NCBI RefSeq assembly: GCF_000739065.1
Contig: NZ_CP009149.1
Location: forward strand, 62,001-126,000
Direction: 5' to 3'
Source: Methanocaldococcus bathoardescens
GTDB lineage: Archaea > AGJL01 > Methanococci > Methanococcales > Methanocaldococcaceae
DNA: 64,000 bases
The position numbers and the translations under genes are program-made. Below, one piece after another: positions 1 to 8,258 of this stretch; within the stretch, counting starts at the first letter, position 1; each line of letters begins with the position of its first letter. The notes below the pieces were generated by a model. The model made no database searches. It worked only from the letters and a program-made list of their open reading frames with translations, and was not told where the DNA came from.

Positions 1-77
1 TAATTACCTTACTTGCTGTAGTTATTTTAAATCCTTATGCTTATGAAATTGTAAAAACTTTAATTGGATTAAAATAA
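1..77 (+). CDS. C-terminal end of a hydrophobic protein (partial)
   Basis: The third frame is open from the window edge to a TAA at 75-77 and encodes about 25 residues. They are mostly hydrophobic (ITLLAVVILNPYAYEIVK) and end in GLK. This looks like the last membrane segment of a protein that starts outside the window. The next gene begins 18 bases later with its own AAGTGA ribosome site, so the two may be cotranscribed. The family cannot be named from so little sequence. Confidence 0.5.
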   Translation, partial: ITLLAVVILNPYAYEIVKTLIGLK

Positions 78-95
78 CTTTTTAAGTGAAATTTT

Positions 96-1037
96 ATGGC
101 TTTTGATGAAATTTGTGATGAAATTATATTGGATTATGAGGATGCCAAAGATTTTGCTTATATCTTAAAATTAATTTATTTGAATGAATTTGAGAAAATT
201 AAAAATTTAAATTTAGATAAATTTGGTATTATTGAGAAAGATGATTTATTATTCTATGGGAAAAACTATCCTCTATTTAAAAGTTTATTATTTTTTAATG
301 AAATTCCTGTATTTAGGGAAGAGAAGGAAAGTATTTTATTTTTAAAGAGTATTGGGTTATCTCCAAGAAATACTTTAAACTCATTAACTTATAAAGAAAA
401 AGTAAAGTTGGGAAACGAATTTCTAAAAAGATGTATAGGCCTTGTTCCTAAGGAATATATCAGCTATATTCCTCAGCTAATTTTTGGAAGAGAATATTAT
501 TTTAAAGGGGTTTGTTTAAAAGAGTATGTTTCTGCTTTAAATGGACTTTATAAGATTGGTAAGAAAAATAAGGTTAAAAAACTAATAATCAGTATGGAAC
601 TACCTGATGAGAAGGATGTTAAAAAGTATAAGAAAAAATTAGCAAAGAAAATAGACTTATTTAAGAAAAAATTAAATAGCTATGAAATAAATTACCTTAA
701 CTTAAAGTTTAATAACAAAAACTTTAAATGTCAATATATCTATGTTAGACAATCAATATGGAATAAAGTCCTTGGTTTGTTTGGGGAAGAAATTGAACTA
801 AAATATTATCCAACTTTGGTTAATGTTGCCCATTCCCATGAAAAAGTTGATTTCTTAAAGTCATTGTTTATATTTGTTGATAGGGGAGACATTTCTGTTT
901 ATGCAAAAGTTCCTAAGCTTGTTTATTTAAAAGATGGATTAACATTGAATCATTTGAATCTAAGGGGGAAGTATATATATTTCGGTAATTGGGAAAAAGA
1001 GAGATTTTGGAAAATTATTAAAAAGGGAGCATTATGA
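96..1037 (+). CDS. Uncharacterised 313-residue protein
   Basis: An uninterrupted ORF with ATG start preceded by AAGTGA at 84-89. No signal peptide or membrane segment is evident. The protein is lysine-rich in the middle (about residues 165-195) with aromatic-rich stretches on both sides, and I recognise no catalytic motif or family. It overlaps the following gene by four bases (ATGA), which indicates translational coupling to the small exported protein downstream. A partner role to that surface protein is inference from the overlap only. Confidence 0.6.
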   Translation: MAFDEICDEIILDYEDAKDFAYILKLIYLNEFEKIKNLNLDKFGIIEKDDLLFYGKNYPLFKSLLFFNEIPVFREEKESILFLKSIGLSPRNTLNSLTYKEKVKLGNEFLKRCIGLVPKEYISYIPQLIFGREYYFKGVCLKEYVSALNGLYKIGKKNKVKKLIISMELPDEKDVKKYKKKLAKKIDLFKKKLNSYEINYLNLKFNNKNFKCQYIYVRQSIWNKVLGLFGEEIELKYYPTLVNVAHSHEKVDFLKSLFIFVDRGDISVYAKVPKLVYLKDGLTLNHLNLRGKYIYFGNWEKERFWKIIKKGAL

Positions 1038-1507
1038 GAAAATATTTAATACTAACAATGCTCCTCTTACTTTTAAATAGCAGTTTTGGTTATTATTTTG
1101 AGTATATTAAGATAACCGAGAGTAATCCTACTAAAACAATAACATTTAAAATTAATAAGGTTGAAAATTATACTTACAAACTTAGTTTTGTTCATTATGG
1201 AACTATAAAAGAAAATATGCAAGTAAATATTTATTTAAATGGAAATTTAGTTTATGTAATTGATGATTCTAATGATGCATCCCCTGCATATAAGAAAAAC
1301 GTCTCTATAGATATAACAGATTATTTAAAAGATGGAGAGAATGTTTTAAAAGTTGATGGTGTAAATTTAATTGGAAATGGAAATTACCACCCATATTATG
1401 TTTTAAAAGATGTTTATATAAACGAACCAACTAAAACTCCAATAGATTTTAAATTAATGATTTATACTTTATTGATTATTGGTTTTTTAATATATAGGAA
1501 ATGTTAA
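1034..1507 (+). CDS. Small secreted, membrane-anchored protein
   Basis: The protein has 157 residues. The first ~19 form a signal peptide (MRKYLILTMLLLLLNSSFG). A beta-rich extracellular region follows (about 20-130), with alternating hydrophobic residues and two N-glycosylation-type sequons (NYT, NVS). A C-terminal transmembrane helix (about 138-153) ends in a short basic tail, RKC. This topology places the middle domain outside the cell, tethered at the C-terminus, as in many archaeal surface proteins. It is coupled to the upstream unknown gene by a four-base overlap. I do not recognise the extracellular domain, although the 'DGENVLKV' segment resembles beta-sandwich carbohydrate-binding folds. 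Confidence 0.6.
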   Translation: MRKYLILTMLLLLLNSSFGYYFEYIKITESNPTKTITFKINKVENYTYKLSFVHYGTIKENMQVNIYLNGNLVYVIDDSNDASPAYKKNVSIDITDYLKDGENVLKVDGVNLIGNGNYHPYYVLKDVYINEPTKTPIDFKLMIYTLLIIGFLIYRKC

Positions 1508-1609
1508 AAAAATGATATTCTTCTAATCATGAATTTTAAAAAGCTATGTTTGTAGGTCGTAATAAACTGAAAAGTCATCTATTCTTAACAATGATTAAAT
1601 GGTGAAACT

Positions 1610-2728
1610 ATGAATAAAATTTCGATATTAAGAAGTGTTGATAAATATATTGGAAATTTAATAATATCATTTTTATCTATTTTTAAAACCAAGACACATA
1701 AAAATTTAATAAATAAAAAGCCAAAGAATGTTTTAATTATTAGATTATGGACTTTAGGGGAGAGTTTATTAACTCTTCCAATGATAAAAAGATTAAAAGA
1801 AAATGGACATAATATTTCTGTTTTAGTAACAAAGAGAAGTAAAGGAGTTTTTGAAAATGTTGACTTTGTTGATGAAATTATTGATTTTGAAAATTTTTGG
1901 GAAGTTTTAAAAAAATTTAAAAAATACGATGTTGTTATTGATACAGAGCCGTATCTTAATATATCTGCTATATTGGGCTGGTTTTTAGGTAGAAATGTTA
2001 TTGGATTTAAAGGGCTTTTTAGAGATAAATTGTATGATTTTAAAATTGAATATAACGACAAAATTCATGCTGTTTATAATTTTTGTAATATGTTAAGACC
2101 ATTTGGCATTGATTATAAACCAGAACGATTAGTTCCTTTAAAATATACGGAAAAAGATAAAAAAAATGTTGATAAATTGTTAAAGAAACATAATCTAAAT
2201 GATAAAAAAATAATAGGCATTCATTGTGGAACTGCTGAAACAGCTCCATGGAGAAGTTGGAAAAAAGAGAAGTTTGCTAAATTGATAGAAAAATTAGTTG
2301 AAGATGGTTTTTATGTTGTTTTGACTGGAAGTAAAGGCGATTGTGAAGCAAATGAAAAAGTTTTAAATTTAGTTGATAATAAATTTAAGGATAAAGTATT
2401 TAACTTTGCTGGTAAAACAAATTTAAGGGAGTTTGCTTGTCTATTAACGAAGTTTGAAGTTTTTGTCTCTAATGATACTGGACCTATGCATTTAAGTGCT
2501 GCTATGGGAACTAAGACGGTTGGTTTATTTGGGCCAAATTTACCAGAGAGATTTGCTCCTTTTGGTGAAGGAAATATTGCCATTTATAAAGCAGGTAGTT
2601 TAGATTGTTCTCCATGTATAAATGTCCACAAGGGAGAGTTTAAGGAATGTAAATTAAATGGAAAGTGCATGGATTTGATTGAGGTGGAAGATGTCTATAA
2701 TGTTGTTGTAAATATGGTGAGAAAATGA
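1610..2728 (+). CDS. GT9 family glycosyltransferase (heptosyltransferase-like)
   Basis: A 372-residue protein of the ADP-heptose:LPS heptosyltransferase family (GT9). The N-terminal Rossmann half opens with VLIIRLWTLGESLLTLPM, the family's first strand and loop. The C-terminal half carries the nucleotide-sugar motif SNDTGPMHLSAAMGTKTVG followed by LFGP. A late cysteine cluster (CSPCINV...CKLNGKCM) resembles that of other GT9 proteins. Start is ATG with GGTGAA upstream at 1600-1605. It overlaps the next GT9 gene by four bases. Known family members transfer activated heptoses to a glycolipid at the inner face of the membrane. Here an archaeal surface-glycan acceptor is inferred, supported by the heptose-activation genes at 23920-26775. 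Confidence 0.82.
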   Translation: MNKISILRSVDKYIGNLIISFLSIFKTKTHKNLINKKPKNVLIIRLWTLGESLLTLPMIKRLKENGHNISVLVTKRSKGVFENVDFVDEIIDFENFWEVLKKFKKYDVVIDTEPYLNISAILGWFLGRNVIGFKGLFRDKLYDFKIEYNDKIHAVYNFCNMLRPFGIDYKPERLVPLKYTEKDKKNVDKLLKKHNLNDKKIIGIHCGTAETAPWRSWKKEKFAKLIEKLVEDGFYVVLTGSKGDCEANEKVLNLVDNKFKDKVFNFAGKTNLREFACLLTKFEVFVSNDTGPMHLSAAMGTKTVGLFGPNLPERFAPFGEGNIAIYKAGSLDCSPCINVHKGEFKECKLNGKCMDLIEVEDVYNVVVNMVRK

Positions 2729-3762
2729 AAATTCTATTATTTAAAATTGGAGCAATTGGGGACACTTTGATGACAACACCTTTAGTCAGACAATTAAGAA
2801 GAAATTTTAAAGATGTCACTATTGATTATTTAATTGGAAAACATTCTTATGAAGTTTTAGATAGAAATAAACATTTAGATAATATAATTAAATTTGATGA
2901 AAATGTATTTTTTGAAAAAGATTTTAAAGAATGGATGAAATTGATTTTTAAAATTAGAAAAAGAGATTATGATGTAATTTTTATTTTGGATAAGCATTGG
3001 ATTTTTAATTTAACTGCTTTTTTATTTGGAATTAAAAAAAGAATAGGCTTTGATAGACTTGGTGAGGGAAAGTTTTTAACATATAAAGTTCCTTATTTTG
3101 GAAGAAAGCATGAAATTTTTTATTATTTGGATTTATTGAGAGGTTTAGGAATTGAACCAAATTATAAAGATTGGGAGATGGAAATATTTTTAAATGAGAA
3201 AGATTTAGAATTTGCAGAAAGATTTTGGAATGAGAATAATTTAAATGATAAAGTTGTTGTGGGAGTTTGTCCTGGGGGGGCGAGAAATGTTGGAGTTGGG
3301 GATGATGATTTAAGAAGATGGGACGTTGAAAAATATGCAGAGCTAATAAAAAAATTAAAAGAAAAAGGATTTGAAGTTTTGTTAATTGGGGGAAAGACAG
3401 ATAAAGAAATTGAAAAAACAATCCTAAAAGAAGTTAAATGCGTTTCTGCTATTGGAAAAACAACATTAAAGGAAAGTGCTGCCTTATTAAAAAAATGTGA
3501 TGTTGTTGTTTGTAATGATAGCGGCCCTATGCATTTAGCAGCAGCAGTTAATAAAAAAGTTGTGAGTATTTTCGGTCCAACACATCCATGTGAAAAAGCT
3601 CCATTACATAAGGAAAGTAAATATGTTTGGAAGCAAATAGGGTGTAATCCATGTTATGATTTGTGGGGAAGGTATCCAAAACCTTGCCCTTATGGGAAGA
3701 GATGTATGAAATTTGTAAAAGTTGATGAAGTGTATAATAAAATAATTATTATTACAAAATGA
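2725..3762 (+). CDS. GT9 family glycosyltransferase (heptosyltransferase-like), second copy
   Basis: A 345-residue paralogue of the preceding gene, translationally coupled to it (ATGA overlap). It starts ILLFKIGAIGDTLMTTPLVRQL, the canonical GT9 N-terminus, and has CNDSGPMHLAAAVNKKVVS followed by FGPTHP in the C-terminal lobe. A cysteine-containing tail (CNPCYDL...CPYGKRC) is shared with its neighbour. Two adjacent, diverged GT9 enzymes normally add successive heptose residues to a core. That is the likely situation here, but neither donor nor acceptor can be read from the sequence. Confidence 0.82.
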   Translation: MKILLFKIGAIGDTLMTTPLVRQLRRNFKDVTIDYLIGKHSYEVLDRNKHLDNIIKFDENVFFEKDFKEWMKLIFKIRKRDYDVIFILDKHWIFNLTAFLFGIKKRIGFDRLGEGKFLTYKVPYFGRKHEIFYYLDLLRGLGIEPNYKDWEMEIFLNEKDLEFAERFWNENNLNDKVVVGVCPGGARNVGVGDDDLRRWDVEKYAELIKKLKEKGFEVLLIGGKTDKEIEKTILKEVKCVSAIGKTTLKESAALLKKCDVVVCNDSGPMHLAAAVNKKVVSIFGPTHPCEKAPLHKESKYVWKQIGCNPCYDLWGRYPKPCPYGKRCMKFVKVDEVYNKIIIITK

Positions 3763-3771
3763 GGGATAAAT

Positions 3772-4776
3772 ATGGCAGAGACATATATAGTTACTCCTGA
3801 CTATAATGGAACAAGATTCTTAAAAGATTACTTTGAGTCACTTTTTAATCAAACATATCAAAATTTTAAAATTGTTTTTGTGGATAACTCCCCCAATAAT
3901 GATTCAATAGATTATATAAAAAAGAATTATGAAGATAAATTAAAAGAAGGGAAAATTATTATTATAAAAAATCCAGAGAATTATGGATTTGCAAAAGCTA
4001 CCAATATAGGAATTAAGAAAGCTTTTGAAGATAAAGAGTGTAAATACATTGTTTGTTTAAATAACGATATAAAAGCGGAACCCAACTTTTTGGAAGAGCT
4101 CATCAAATGTGCGGAGAGGCATCCTGACGCAGGTAGTATTCAGCCAAAAATGATTTGGGGGTTATATCCAGAACTTATTGATTCTGCAGGTATAGAATAC
4201 TCAAAGAATGGTCTCGGATTTAACAGAGGAGCTTATGAACCAGTTGACAAATATAACGAAGAAGAAGAAATACTGGGATGTTGTGCTGGAGCATGCTTAT
4301 ATAGGAGAGAAGCATTGGAGGATGTTAAAATAGATGATGAATATTTTGATGAGGACTTTTTTGCGTATTATGAAGATTTTGATTTAGCTCTTAGATTACA
4401 ATGGTCAGGATGGAAAGCATGGTACTGTCCAAAAGCAATAGTTTACCATTATAAAGGAGGCACAGGAGGGGTCATAAGTGACTTTACAGTGTATCATTGC
4501 GGAAGAAATTACACGCTAACAGTATTTAAAAATTTACCTAACCAGTACATAATTAAGCATTTCTATTTAATTATTTTGGCGGAATTAGCACAAATAGGAA
4601 TTAATTTGCTAAGGGGAAAACCAGTTATTATTAAAGCAAAAATTGATGCATATAAAAACCTTAGAAAGTTTTTAAAGAAGAAAAAGAAAATTAAAAAAAG
4701 AGTAGATTTTAAGGATTTAGAGAAATTATTTATTATGAAGTGGAGGGCAAATATTCCAAAATATGTGAAACTTTAA
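3772..4776 (+). CDS. GT2 family glycosyltransferase
   Basis: A 334-residue GT-A fold glycosyltransferase of the rhamnosyltransferase-like GT2 group. Visible motifs are IVTPDYNGTRFL at the N-terminus, VDNSPNNDS, the DxD-type NNDIKAEPNFLEEL near residue 100, and FDLALRLQWSGWK near 205 for the catalytic base region. A basic C-terminal tail (KKKKKIKKRV) probably binds membrane phospholipid. It follows the GT9 genes after nine bases with a GAGGGAT ribosome site and belongs to the same operon. It should add one sugar to the lipid-linked surface glycan. Confidence 0.8.
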   Translation: MAETYIVTPDYNGTRFLKDYFESLFNQTYQNFKIVFVDNSPNNDSIDYIKKNYEDKLKEGKIIIIKNPENYGFAKATNIGIKKAFEDKECKYIVCLNNDIKAEPNFLEELIKCAERHPDAGSIQPKMIWGLYPELIDSAGIEYSKNGLGFNRGAYEPVDKYNEEEEILGCCAGACLYRREALEDVKIDDEYFDEDFFAYYEDFDLALRLQWSGWKAWYCPKAIVYHYKGGTGGVISDFTVYHCGRNYTLTVFKNLPNQYIIKHFYLIILAELAQIGINLLRGKPVIIKAKIDAYKNLRKFLKKKKKIKKRVDFKDLEKLFIMKWRANIPKYVKL

Positions 4777-4815
4777 AATTATTACAAAATAATCCTATTG
4801 GCTATACTTTAAATA

Positions 4816-5682
4816 CTATTCGTCGATTTTTCCCATTTTTTTTTGTCTAAAATCCATATAACCTTTAATTATATATTTCAATTTTGTTAATTTAGAATTT
4901 TCAAGTAAAAGTATTGTTGCTAATTCCTTGAAAAATGCAATTTTATCTCTTTTACAAAAATCAGGAAATTCATTTTTGTATAATTCCATAACATAGAATC
5001 TATTTCTCGTGATATAGTATCTACGTAATGGATTATGGTTTGTAGGATAAAGTGTCTTCCATAGTGGTATCCTTATTTCTCGGATATTTCCTAATTTATG
5101 GATTAATATTGAACTATTTACCACTATTACTTTATATCCGTATTTATTAAGTCTTAAACAATACTCAACATCAACATAGTCTATAAATAAATCTTCTAAA
5201 AATGGCCCTACTTCTTGATAAGCTTTTAAATTTAAAAGATTTCCCGATGTCATTGCAGTTAATACTTCCTCGTATTCATTTTTAAAATTTAATGAAAGAT
5301 TTGATATCGTTAGATGGAAAGGGGATATAATCCCAATCTTATTCTCACTATTGTTTTTTATAAATTCCAACATTTTATCAAATGAGCCCTCTTTAAATTT
5401 ACTATCTTGGTCCATAGTAAGTAACCATTTATATCCTTGTTCAATAGCCCTTTTTGCACCCATATTTAATGCTTTAGCAATACCTAAATTTTTATTGTTA
5501 GGAATATATTCAATTTTATCTATTTCTTTTAAATTATTTATTACTTCACGATGTTTTTCATTACTTTTTTCAGTGTTATCTATGGCATATAGAACATCTA
5601 TGTAGTCCAAATAAGAGTTTATACTTTCAATAATATTTTCTTTTTCTGGATGGTATAAAACTACAACTCCAGCAATTTTCAT
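4816..5682 (-). CDS. GT2 family glycosyltransferase (rhamnosyltransferase-like)
   Basis: The protein has 288 residues and starts at ATG 5682 (MKIAGVVVLYHPE), behind GGTGATT. Longer versions of the ORF have no ribosome site. Motifs are VVVLYHP, YAIDNTEKS, NNKNLGIAKALNMGAKRA, LTMDQDSKF (the DxD metal site near residue 90) and DVEYCLRLNKYGYKV. This matches the WbbL/RfbF-type rhamnosyltransferase subgroup. It is convergent with the three plus-strand glycosyltransferases. dTDP-rhamnose, its likely donor, would come from the rmlABCD genes at 19159-23604. Confidence 0.78.
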   Translation of the reverse strand: MKIAGVVVLYHPEKENIIESINSYLDYIDVLYAIDNTEKSNEKHREVINNLKEIDKIEYIPNNKNLGIAKALNMGAKRAIEQGYKWLLTMDQDSKFKEGSFDKMLEFIKNNSENKIGIISPFHLTISNLSLNFKNEYEEVLTAMTSGNLLNLKAYQEVGPFLEDLFIDYVDVEYCLRLNKYGYKVIVVNSSILIHKLGNIREIRIPLWKTLYPTNHNPLRRYYITRNRFYVMELYKNEFPDFCKRDKIAFFKELATILLLENSKLTKLKYIIKGYMDFRQKKMGKIDE

Positions 5683-5821
5683 ATTAATCACCTAATTAAT
5701 TTTTCGTAATTTATATAAAATAATATTTTTTGTGTATTTTACCTTATTTTTTTCGAGTAATGATTAAGTAAATTAAAGTATTTATCTAAAAAATTAATAT
5801 ATGCAAAACTAATAATAATAA

Positions 5822-5833
5822 ACTTTATATAAT
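5822..5833 (+). promoter_or_regulatory. TATA box for the sulfate-activation cassette
   Basis: ACTTTATATAAT lies 48 bases before the ATG of the ribbon-helix-helix gene, the form expected for a methanococcal TATA element. The same sequence is found upstream of the HTH gene at 56760-56772. Transcription would start about 20-25 bases downstream, inside the adjacent inverted repeat. Confidence 0.6.
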
Positions 5834-5843
5834 CCCAACATGC

Positions 5844-5871
5844 TTAATTAAATATCATTAAATATAATTAA
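5844..5871 (+). promoter_or_regulatory. Candidate operator of the RHH regulator (upstream copy)
   Basis: An AT-rich dyad of two facing half-sites (TTAATTAAATAT and TTAAATATAATTAA) separated by a few bases. It sits between the TATA box and the ribosome site, overlapping the expected transcription start. The half-site TTAAATATAATTA recurs exactly inside the palindrome at 6125-6150. Binding by the RHH protein encoded immediately downstream (autoregulation) is inferred from position and symmetry. Confidence 0.5.
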
Positions 5872-5880
5872 GGTGAAATA

Positions 5881-6108
5881 ATGCCAGAAGAAAGAAAATA
5901 TACTACAGTTTCAATTCCAGTTCAATTATATGAAAAAATTAAAAAAAGAATTGAAGGAACGGGCTTTACATCTGTCTCAGATTATGTAACCTATGTTTTG
6001 AGAGAAGTTTTAGCAAGTTTAGAAGAAGAGGAGAAGGAGGAAGTATTCACAGAAGAGGAGGAAGAGAAGGTTAAAGAAAGATTAAGAGCATTAGGGTATT
6101 TAGATTAA
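5881..6108 (+). CDS. Ribbon-helix-helix (CopG-type) DNA-binding protein
   Basis: A 75-residue protein. Residues 1-50 form a ribbon-helix-helix domain: the beta strand YTTVSIPVQLYEKI, then two helices around TSVSDYVTYVLREVL. The tail is extremely acidic (EEEEKEEVF TEEEEEKVKERL) and ends in LRALGYLD. The AAGGTGA site and ATG are well placed. It is the first gene of the sulfate-activation cassette and lies between two matching AT-rich inverted repeats, so it probably regulates itself and the ATP sulfurylase operon. Proteins of this layout (RHH plus an acidic C-terminal 'GYLD' end) are common small regulators, and the effector, if any, is unknown. Confidence 0.75.
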   Translation: MPEERKYTTVSIPVQLYEKIKKRIEGTGFTSVSDYVTYVLREVLASLEEEEKEEVFTEEEEEKVKERLRALGYLD

Positions 6109-6124
6109 TCATTATTATTTTTCT

Positions 6125-6150
6125 TAATTATATTTAATTAAATATAATTA
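6125..6150 (+). promoter_or_regulatory. 26-bp perfect palindrome before ATP sulfurylase (candidate operator)
   Basis: The 26 bases from 6125 to 6150 equal their own reverse complement (half-site TTAAATATAATTA). They fill most of the 53-base gap between the RHH gene and sat, directly before the GGTGAT ribosome site. The half-site is shared with the operator-like dyad at 5844-5871. A second RHH binding site or an RNA hairpin controlling sat translation are both possible. Confidence 0.55.
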
Positions 6151-6161
6151 TCGGTGATACG

Positions 6162-7310
6162 ATGGTTTCAAAGCCACATGGTGGAAGATTAGTTAGAAAA
6201 CTATCATCAGAAAAAACTAAAGAGAGAATTTTAGATGAAAAGGATGAATATCCAAAAGTTCAGATTAGGGAGGGAATAGCAGTAGATTTAGAAAATATTG
6301 CCCATGGAGTTTATTCTCCACTCGAAGGATTTCTAAGAGAGGAGGAATTTCAATCAGTTTTAGATACAATGCGTTTGCCAAATGATTTACCATGGAGCAT
6401 TCCTATTGTTTTAGATGTTAGTGAAAAAGACCTCAACTTTAGTGTAGACGACACAATCTTGCTCTTTTACAAAGATATTCCAATAGCAGAGATGCATGTT
6501 GATGATATCTACAAATACAATAAAAAAGAATTTGCTCAAAAGGTTTTTAAAACAACAGATATTAACCATCCAGGGGTTGCTAAAGTTATGAATATGGGAG
6601 ATTATCTCATTGGGGGAGAAATTTATCTCTTAAATGAACTGCCAAATCCTTTTGAAAAATACACTTTAAGACCAATAGAAACAAGAATTTTATTTAAAGA
6701 AAGAAAATTTGAAACCATAGTTGCATTCCAAACAAGAAATGTTCCTCATTTAGGACATGAATATTTACAAAAATCTGCCTTAACATTTGTTGATGGGTTG
6801 TTTATAAATCCAGTTCTTGGAAAGAAAAAGAAAGGAGATTACAAAGATGAAGTTATTTTAAAAGCTTATGAGACATTATTTAAGCACTATTATCCAAAAG
6901 ATTCAGCAGTGTTAGCAACTGTTAGGTATGAAATGAGATATGCTGGGCCGAGAGAGGCTGTTCATCACGCAATAATGAGGAAGAACTTTGGATGCACTCA
7001 CTTCATTGTTGGAAGAGACCATGCTGGTGTTGGAAACTATTACGGACCTTATGAAGCTCAGGAGATATTCAAAAACTTCCCTGATTTGGGAATAACCCCA
7101 ATGTTCTTTAAAGAATTTTTCTATTGCAAAAAATGTAAAGGTATAGTTAATGAAAGAATCTGTCCTCACCCAATGGAAGATAGGGAGTATTTCAGCGGAA
7201 CAAAAATCAGAAATATGATTGTTAATGGTGAAATTCCTCCAGAATACTTCATGAGAAAGGAGGTTTATGAGACAATAATGAGCTTTGAAAACCCATTTGT
7301 GGATGGTTAA
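6162..7310 (+). CDS. sat: ATP sulfurylase (sulfate adenylyltransferase)
   Basis: Catalyses ATP + sulfate to adenosine 5'-phosphosulfate (APS) + pyrophosphate in the cytoplasm. The 382-residue length is that of the single-domain prokaryotic enzyme. Diagnostic motifs are QTRNVPHLGHEYLQ near residue 189 (QxRNxxHxxH, the nucleotide-binding motif) and GRDHAGVGNYYGPYEA near 283. A CxxC pair (FYCKKCKGIV) and a later Cys-Pro-His near residue 330 are likely a structural zinc site. It stands in a cassette with a DHH phosphoesterase, an APS kinase and a permease, so its APS is probably turned into PAPS rather than used for respiration. GGTGAT precedes the ATG. Confidence 0.92.
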   Translation: MVSKPHGGRLVRKLSSEKTKERILDEKDEYPKVQIREGIAVDLENIAHGVYSPLEGFLREEEFQSVLDTMRLPNDLPWSIPIVLDVSEKDLNFSVDDTILLFYKDIPIAEMHVDDIYKYNKKEFAQKVFKTTDINHPGVAKVMNMGDYLIGGEIYLLNELPNPFEKYTLRPIETRILFKERKFETIVAFQTRNVPHLGHEYLQKSALTFVDGLFINPVLGKKKKGDYKDEVILKAYETLFKHYYPKDSAVLATVRYEMRYAGPREAVHHAIMRKNFGCTHFIVGRDHAGVGNYYGPYEAQEIFKNFPDLGITPMFFKEFFYCKKCKGIVNERICPHPMEDREYFSGTKIRNMIVNGEIPPEYFMRKEVYETIMSFENPFVDG

Positions 7311-7311
7311 T

Positions 7312-8253
7312 ATGTTAATAATTCACCACTGGGACACCGATGGGATTATTTCATCAGCTTTGACAGTTAAAGCTTTAAATTTAGAGGATTTTATAAATAT
7401 AACTCCCCCAATTGGAGAGTTTAGATTTGATGACAGAATTAAAAAATATATTGAAAAATCAGAAAAAATTTATGTCTTAGATTTAAATCTTCCACAAGAA
7501 GTTGAGGATATAAAAAAAGAAACAATATTCATCGACCACCATATACAAAAAAAGATTAAAAATCCCTATGTTAAGCAGATAAATCCAATTTTGGAGGGTT
7601 ATAGTGAGAAAGATTATCCTTCAGCATCTTTTGTAGTTTCAGAATATTTTTCTTATTGGGATTATTTATCTGCAATTGGAGCTGTTGGAGATATTGGGGA
7701 GAGAGCATTTGATATTCCAAAAGTTTTGAAGCTTTTAGAAATGGAAAATCTTGGTAAAGAAGAGGCATTACGATTAGTTCAATTGATTGATTCTAACTAT
7801 ATTGTTATGGAAAGATATGATGTTGAAAATGCTGTAAAAGTTGTTTTAAACTTAGAGCCAGGAGAACTTTTAGAGTATGAAAAATGGAATAAAAATCTTG
7901 AAAAAATTAATGAGGCGATAGAAAACGCAATTTCAAATATTAAAGTTAGAGATAGAATTGCCTTTATTGAATTTAAGAGTAAATTTAACATTATCTCAAA
8001 AGTTGCAAGGAAATTGGTTTGGGAAATGGGTTATGATGGGGCAATAGTTTTGAATAGAGATTTTCATGGAAAAGCACAAGTATATTTTAGAATTTCATCT
8101 AATTTGGTAGATAAAATAAAAATGAATGAACTTATCCAAACATTAAAAAACAGGAACTTTAATGCTGGTGGGAAGAAGGAGGTTTTAGGATGCATTTTAG
8201 AAAAAGATAATGTTAATGAGGTTTTAAATGTTATTAATGAATATTTAAGGTGA
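7312..8253 (+). CDS. DHH-family phosphoesterase, probable PAP phosphatase
   Basis: A 313-residue protein starting at ATG 7312 one base after the sat stop, with GGATGGT as ribosome site. The DHH signature is present: IIHHWDTDGIIS at the N-terminus (HxDxDG), LDLNLP near 57, IDHH near 74, and a C-terminal GG motif (NAGGKKE) typical of the DHHA domain. In Methanothermococcus thermolithotrophicus a DHH-family enzyme is the 3'-phosphoadenosine-5'-phosphate (PAP) phosphatase of sulfate assimilation. Position directly after ATP sulfurylase and before APS kinase supports the same role here: removing PAP left after PAPS is used. Hydrolysis of oligoribonucleotides (NrnA-like) or c-di-AMP cannot be excluded from sequence alone. 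Confidence 0.72.
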   Translation: MLIIHHWDTDGIISSALTVKALNLEDFINITPPIGEFRFDDRIKKYIEKSEKIYVLDLNLPQEVEDIKKETIFIDHHIQKKIKNPYVKQINPILEGYSEKDYPSASFVVSEYFSYWDYLSAIGAVGDIGERAFDIPKVLKLLEMENLGKEEALRLVQLIDSNYIVMERYDVENAVKVVLNLEPGELLEYEKWNKNLEKINEAIENAISNIKVRDRIAFIEFKSKFNIISKVARKLVWEMGYDGAIVLNRDFHGKAQVYFRISSNLVDKIKMNELIQTLKNRNFNAGGKKEVLGCILEKDNVNEVLNVINEYLR

Positions 8254-8258
8254 TATTT

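Noticed and set aside
6000-6090. Glutamate-rich stretch of the RHH protein as a repeat expansion
   Set aside because: Codons vary (GAA/GAG) and the tail ends in a normal protein sequence, so it is an acidic tail rather than a nucleotide repeat.
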